Source: Stagnimonas sp. (lineage in GTDB: Bacteria > Pseudomonadota > Gammaproteobacteria > Nevskiales > Nevskiaceae). From it: DNA of 43,115 bases. Made by a program: the position numbers and the translations under genes. Every line of letters begins with the position of its first letter. Position 1 is the first letter of the stretch. Below, piece by piece: positions 41,376 to 43,115 of the stretch. Where the stretch lies: positions 1 to 43,115 of the forward strand of contig JAUSQI010000032.1 in assembly GCA_030652575.1 (NCBI GenBank), written 5' to 3'. The notes beneath the pieces are model-generated. The model was not told the DNA's origin and made no database searches. It saw only the letters and a list, made by a program, of their open reading frames with translations.

Positions 41376-42500
41376 TCAAGACTTGCTTTTAGCTAGGTAA
41401 ATTTCGTTAGCAGGGACCCAGTATTTTGAAATAAATTCTTTCAAAATTCCCAATAACTCATTAGGAACGACTCTTGAGAAGGATCCTTCACTCCCGGACA
41501 CATTAAAAGTGACAGATTTAGCTTTCAGAATAAAAGCAGCGTGTTTTGGACGCATCATTAGGGTTACGGTCTCAGTTACACCATCGTCAGTAGTTTGGCG
41601 GTCAAATCCATCAAGGCCTTCAGGAATTAGCGTATCACCGTCAACCTCAACAGATAAATCAGAGTCCTTTTTTATAAAGAGCCATTCTTTACCCGAATAA
41701 ACAAGACCAAAAATAATAACGGGAGCATCATTAGCAACCTGCACGAAATAAGCGGAAACGCTAAGTCTCTGCGCACGGCCTATTCCGTCTTCAATTAGCT
41801 CCTGATGAAGAATAACAGTCGAGCCTTCATCATTAGAATCTACGGTGACCTTTAATTCCGACCGCTCTTTTTTTTCATTAATACTTTTACGCGACTTTTC
41901 GAGATTGGGCGTGTAATAGTCATTAATAAAAGTTTTAATATTCGCCACAACGTGCGACTTTAACTCCCGCTCTACACTGTTGTGGGAGCCACGCAATCGT
42001 AGTCTTAGGGATTGGGCTTTTGATAATTGATTAACTTCTGCTGGTGTAAGGGGGTATAACATTGCCTCACTAACCATTGCGTTTTCCATTACATCGTGCC
42101 TGTCATCACCTGCTCGGCACAAAGACATTTTTTCGCTTCCGACCAAAAAAGCCAGACTTTCGCCTTCTTCTTCAACAAAAATCCAATCTTGGCCGAAATA
42201 TATTAGATAAATATAAAAATGTGGCGTTCTCTCATCATCATAAACATCACAATTTATCAACATTCGTAAATTCTTATCGCCTAATCGATCTCCAATTAAA
42301 TCGCCAGGTAGTTTATAAGTGACACATTTTTCAAAATCGTTGCGTTTAGTCTCAACAGCAATTTTTTTTAATACTTGAGTTTTTGCTTGGGGAGTCGGAG
42401 AGGCAGTTTGCGGCTGCCATGAGGTCACGGGATCTGCAGCGCGCGTTTTATTAGCTTTAGGAGCGCCCAGAGCCGACATCAGATTGTCAAAAAGTCCCAT
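41376..42500 (-). CDS. Hypothetical protein with an exact internal domain duplication
   Basis: A 374-residue soluble protein. After an amphipathic N-terminus (MGLFDNLMSALGAPK) and a Ser/Thr/Pro linker come two copies of one domain at a constant offset of 165 residues. IYLIYFGQDWIFVEE (97-111) aligns with IFGLVYSGKEWLFIKK. VSEAMLYPLTPAEVNQLSKA (143-162) aligns with VTETVTLMMRPKHAAFILKA (308-327). NIKTFINDYY aligns with ILKEFISKYW. Each repeat looks mostly beta followed by a final helix. The aromatic D/E-W-I/L-F-I/V core resembles uncharacterised beta-sandwich proteins I cannot name. No catalytic residues are apparent. The ATG at 42500 follows AAGGAAT. AT-rich composition suggests horizontal transfer. 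Confidence 0.72.
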   Translation of the reverse strand: MGLFDNLMSALGAPKANKTRAADPVTSWQPQTASPTPQAKTQVLKKIAVETKRNDFEKCVTYKLPGDLIGDRLGDKNLRMLINCDVYDDERTPHFYIYLIYFGQDWIFVEEEGESLAFLVGSEKMSLCRAGDDRHDVMENAMVSEAMLYPLTPAEVNQLSKAQSLRLRLRGSHNSVERELKSHVVANIKTFINDYYTPNLEKSRKSINEKKERSELKVTVDSNDEGSTVILHQELIEDGIGRAQRLSVSAYFVQVANDAPVIIFGLVYSGKEWLFIKKDSDLSVEVDGDTLIPEGLDGFDRQTTDDGVTETVTLMMRPKHAAFILKAKSVTFNVSGSEGSFSRVVPNELLGILKEFISKYWVPANEIYLAKSKS

Positions 42501-42560
42501 TGTTATTCCTTATAGTTAACATGCCATTGAAAGTGCCGAATCGCTGCGAATCGTAGTGCT

Positions 42561-42606
42561 TAGTCTCTAATAGTCATGTTTTTCATAGTCTTTTTGCGAC
42601 TATAAC
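42561..42606. promoter_or_regulatory. TAGTC half-sites over the -10 of the XRE regulator gene
   Basis: TAGTC occurs at 42561, 42571 and 42586, and its complement GACTA at 42598. The last two form a perfect inverted repeat ATAGTC-N7-GACTAT (42585-42603) overlapping TATAAC (42601-42606), a likely -10 for the plus-strand regulator. This is the pattern of a self-binding repressor site between divergent genes. The -35 is weak. Confidence 0.5.
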
Positions 42607-42612
42607 TTCGGT

Positions 42613-42632
42613 GGCCTTGAACAGACAAGGCC
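42613..42632 (+). promoter_or_regulatory. Hairpin adjoining the XRE start codon and covering its ribosome site
   Basis: GGCCTTG-AACAGA-CAAGGCC, perfect 7-base arms, ends directly before the ATG at 42633. The AAGG ribosome site is inside the second arm. If transcription starts about seven bases after the -10, the hairpin would be the whole leader. Confidence 0.5.
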
Positions 42633-42920
42633 ATGCCGAGATCACGCAAATCCCTCTACGAACCCGACTACAAGGTGCTGCTGGAGATGTTGAGCCAGAA
42701 GCGCGTTGAGGCCGAGGTTACGCAGGTGATGCTGTGTTCTCGCATTGGCACGAGCCAAAGCATGCTGTCCAAGCTGGAACGCGGCGTGGTTCGCATGGAC
42801 ATCACTGATTTGCTCGACTATCTCCATGGAATTGATGTTGATCCGGTTGAATTCATGGCTGAATACTTGACGCGAATCTGCTGGAAACCGATTGCACGTG
42901 ATACGCAGCGGGCCAGCTAA
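42633..42920 (+). CDS. XRE/Cro-type helix-turn-helix regulator
   Basis: A 95-residue DNA-binding protein. The helix-turn-helix is in about 28-62: EVTQVMLCSRIGTSQSMLSK then LERGVVRMDITDLLDYLHGI, a clear XRE pattern. Then comes DVDPVEFMAEYLTRI. The basic N-terminus (MPRSRKSLYEPDYK) is usual for small phage or plasmid-type regulators. It is divergent from the 374-residue gene with repeated TAGTC sites between them, and an IS21 end lies 70 bases downstream. It may control the cassette, itself, or both. There is no toxin gene in frame beside it. Confidence 0.85.
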   Translation: MPRSRKSLYEPDYKVLLEMLSQKRVEAEVTQVMLCSRIGTSQSMLSKLERGVVRMDITDLLDYLHGIDVDPVEFMAEYLTRICWKPIARDTQRAS

Positions 42921-42996
42921 TCGCAACAGTTTTAACCGCTTTACATATGCAGGTCGGCCGATGTGGCGTTAATCCGATTGATCACATCGCTGTCAA

Positions 42997-43044
42997 TGAT
43001 CACGGAAAGTAGAGCAGGTGTGATCACGGAAAACTGAGCAGGGG
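42997..43044. repeat. Two tandem 24-bp terminal repeats of the IS21-family element
   Basis: TGATCACGGAAAGTAGAGCA (start of unit 42997-43020) and TGATCACGGAAAACTGAGCA (start of unit 43021-43044) are directly adjacent copies differing at a few bases. IS21-family ends carry multiple such transposase-binding repeats. Confidence 0.8.
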
Positions 43045-43056
43045 CTTTGAAGCTTT

Positions 43057-43115
43057 TCAGCTCCGTTTCTTGAATCGATAGGACTCGTTTCCGGTTTCGA
43101 TGATGTCGCAGCGAT
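43057..43115 (-). CDS. istB: IstB-like ATPase of IS21-family element, C-terminal fragment in window
   Basis: Only the last 19 complete codons are in the window, reading RCDIIETGNESYRFKKRS and a stop. This matches the C-terminal end of IstB, the AAA+ helper ATPase that works with the IstA transposase. Position 13 bases inside the terminal repeats and orientation fit an IS21-type element. The remainder and istA are outside. Confidence 0.75.
   Translation of the reverse strand, partial: RCDIIETGNESYRFKKRS

Larger units (their letters stand above)
42991..43115. mobile_element. End of an IS21-family insertion sequence, cut by the window edge
   Basis: The istB C-terminus and tandem end repeats identify one terminus of an IS21-type element, the rest lying beyond position 43115. 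The tip is probably near TGTCAATGATCACGG at 42991, judged from the usual TG tip followed by the repeats. The exact boundary needs the other end for confirmation. Confidence 0.75.

Overview
The window is a 43 kb piece of a GC-rich proteobacterial chromosome. Gene order, protein families and the 7-bp GGGGATG-type tandem repeat between rnhB and dnaE point to Gammaproteobacteria of the Xanthomonadales/Nevskiales kind. That placement is inferred from synteny and repeat style, not from a database search.

Layout. (1) 1-5311: eno, cut by the left edge, then a secreted GH5 cellulase with two cellulose-binding modules, a pilin-like lipoprotein and pyrG. (2) 5406-27978, all on the minus strand: an AlkK-type acyl-CoA synthetase, tilS, a DUF1272 zinc-ribbon protein, accA, dnaE, rnhB, then the envelope block lpxB-lpxA-fabZ-lpxD-skp-bamA-rseP-dxr-cdsA-uppS, then frr-pyrH and tsf-rpsB. 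Read in the direction of transcription (right to left), this is the classic rpsB-to-accA super-cluster joining ribosome components, undecaprenyl-phosphate and phospholipid synthesis, outer-membrane assembly, lipid A synthesis, DNA replication and fatty-acid initiation. (3) 28159-35254: map-glnD-dapD on the plus strand, a winged-helix-like protein, a DUF2721 membrane protein and dapE (translation, nitrogen sensing, lysine/peptidoglycan precursors). (4) 35334-39291: less conserved housekeeping genes: a PF10118 di-metal protein with an operator-like palindrome in its leader, a YheT-like hydrolase, a GAF-GGDEF protein whose catalytic motif is destroyed but whose c-di-GMP-binding I-site is intact, and a 5'-nucleotidase. 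(5) tRNA-Gln(CTG) at 39355-39428 with its promoter and terminator.

(6) 39434-43115 is an accessory region. It holds decayed coding remnants, a small orphan protein, an AT-rich two-gene minus-strand cassette (an internally duplicated protein plus a four-helix membrane protein), a divergent XRE-type regulator with repeated TAGTC half-sites in the shared promoter region, and the end of an IS21-family element running off the right edge. The regulator-cassette group is the best candidate here for an undescribed system, but its function cannot be read from sequence.

Regulatory signals seen include a rpsB promoter with a GC-rich discriminator, an rpsB leader hairpin, a strong terminator after tsf, an unexpected perfect terminator between skp and lpxD, and three consecutive inverted repeats in the only large gap of the lpx operon.
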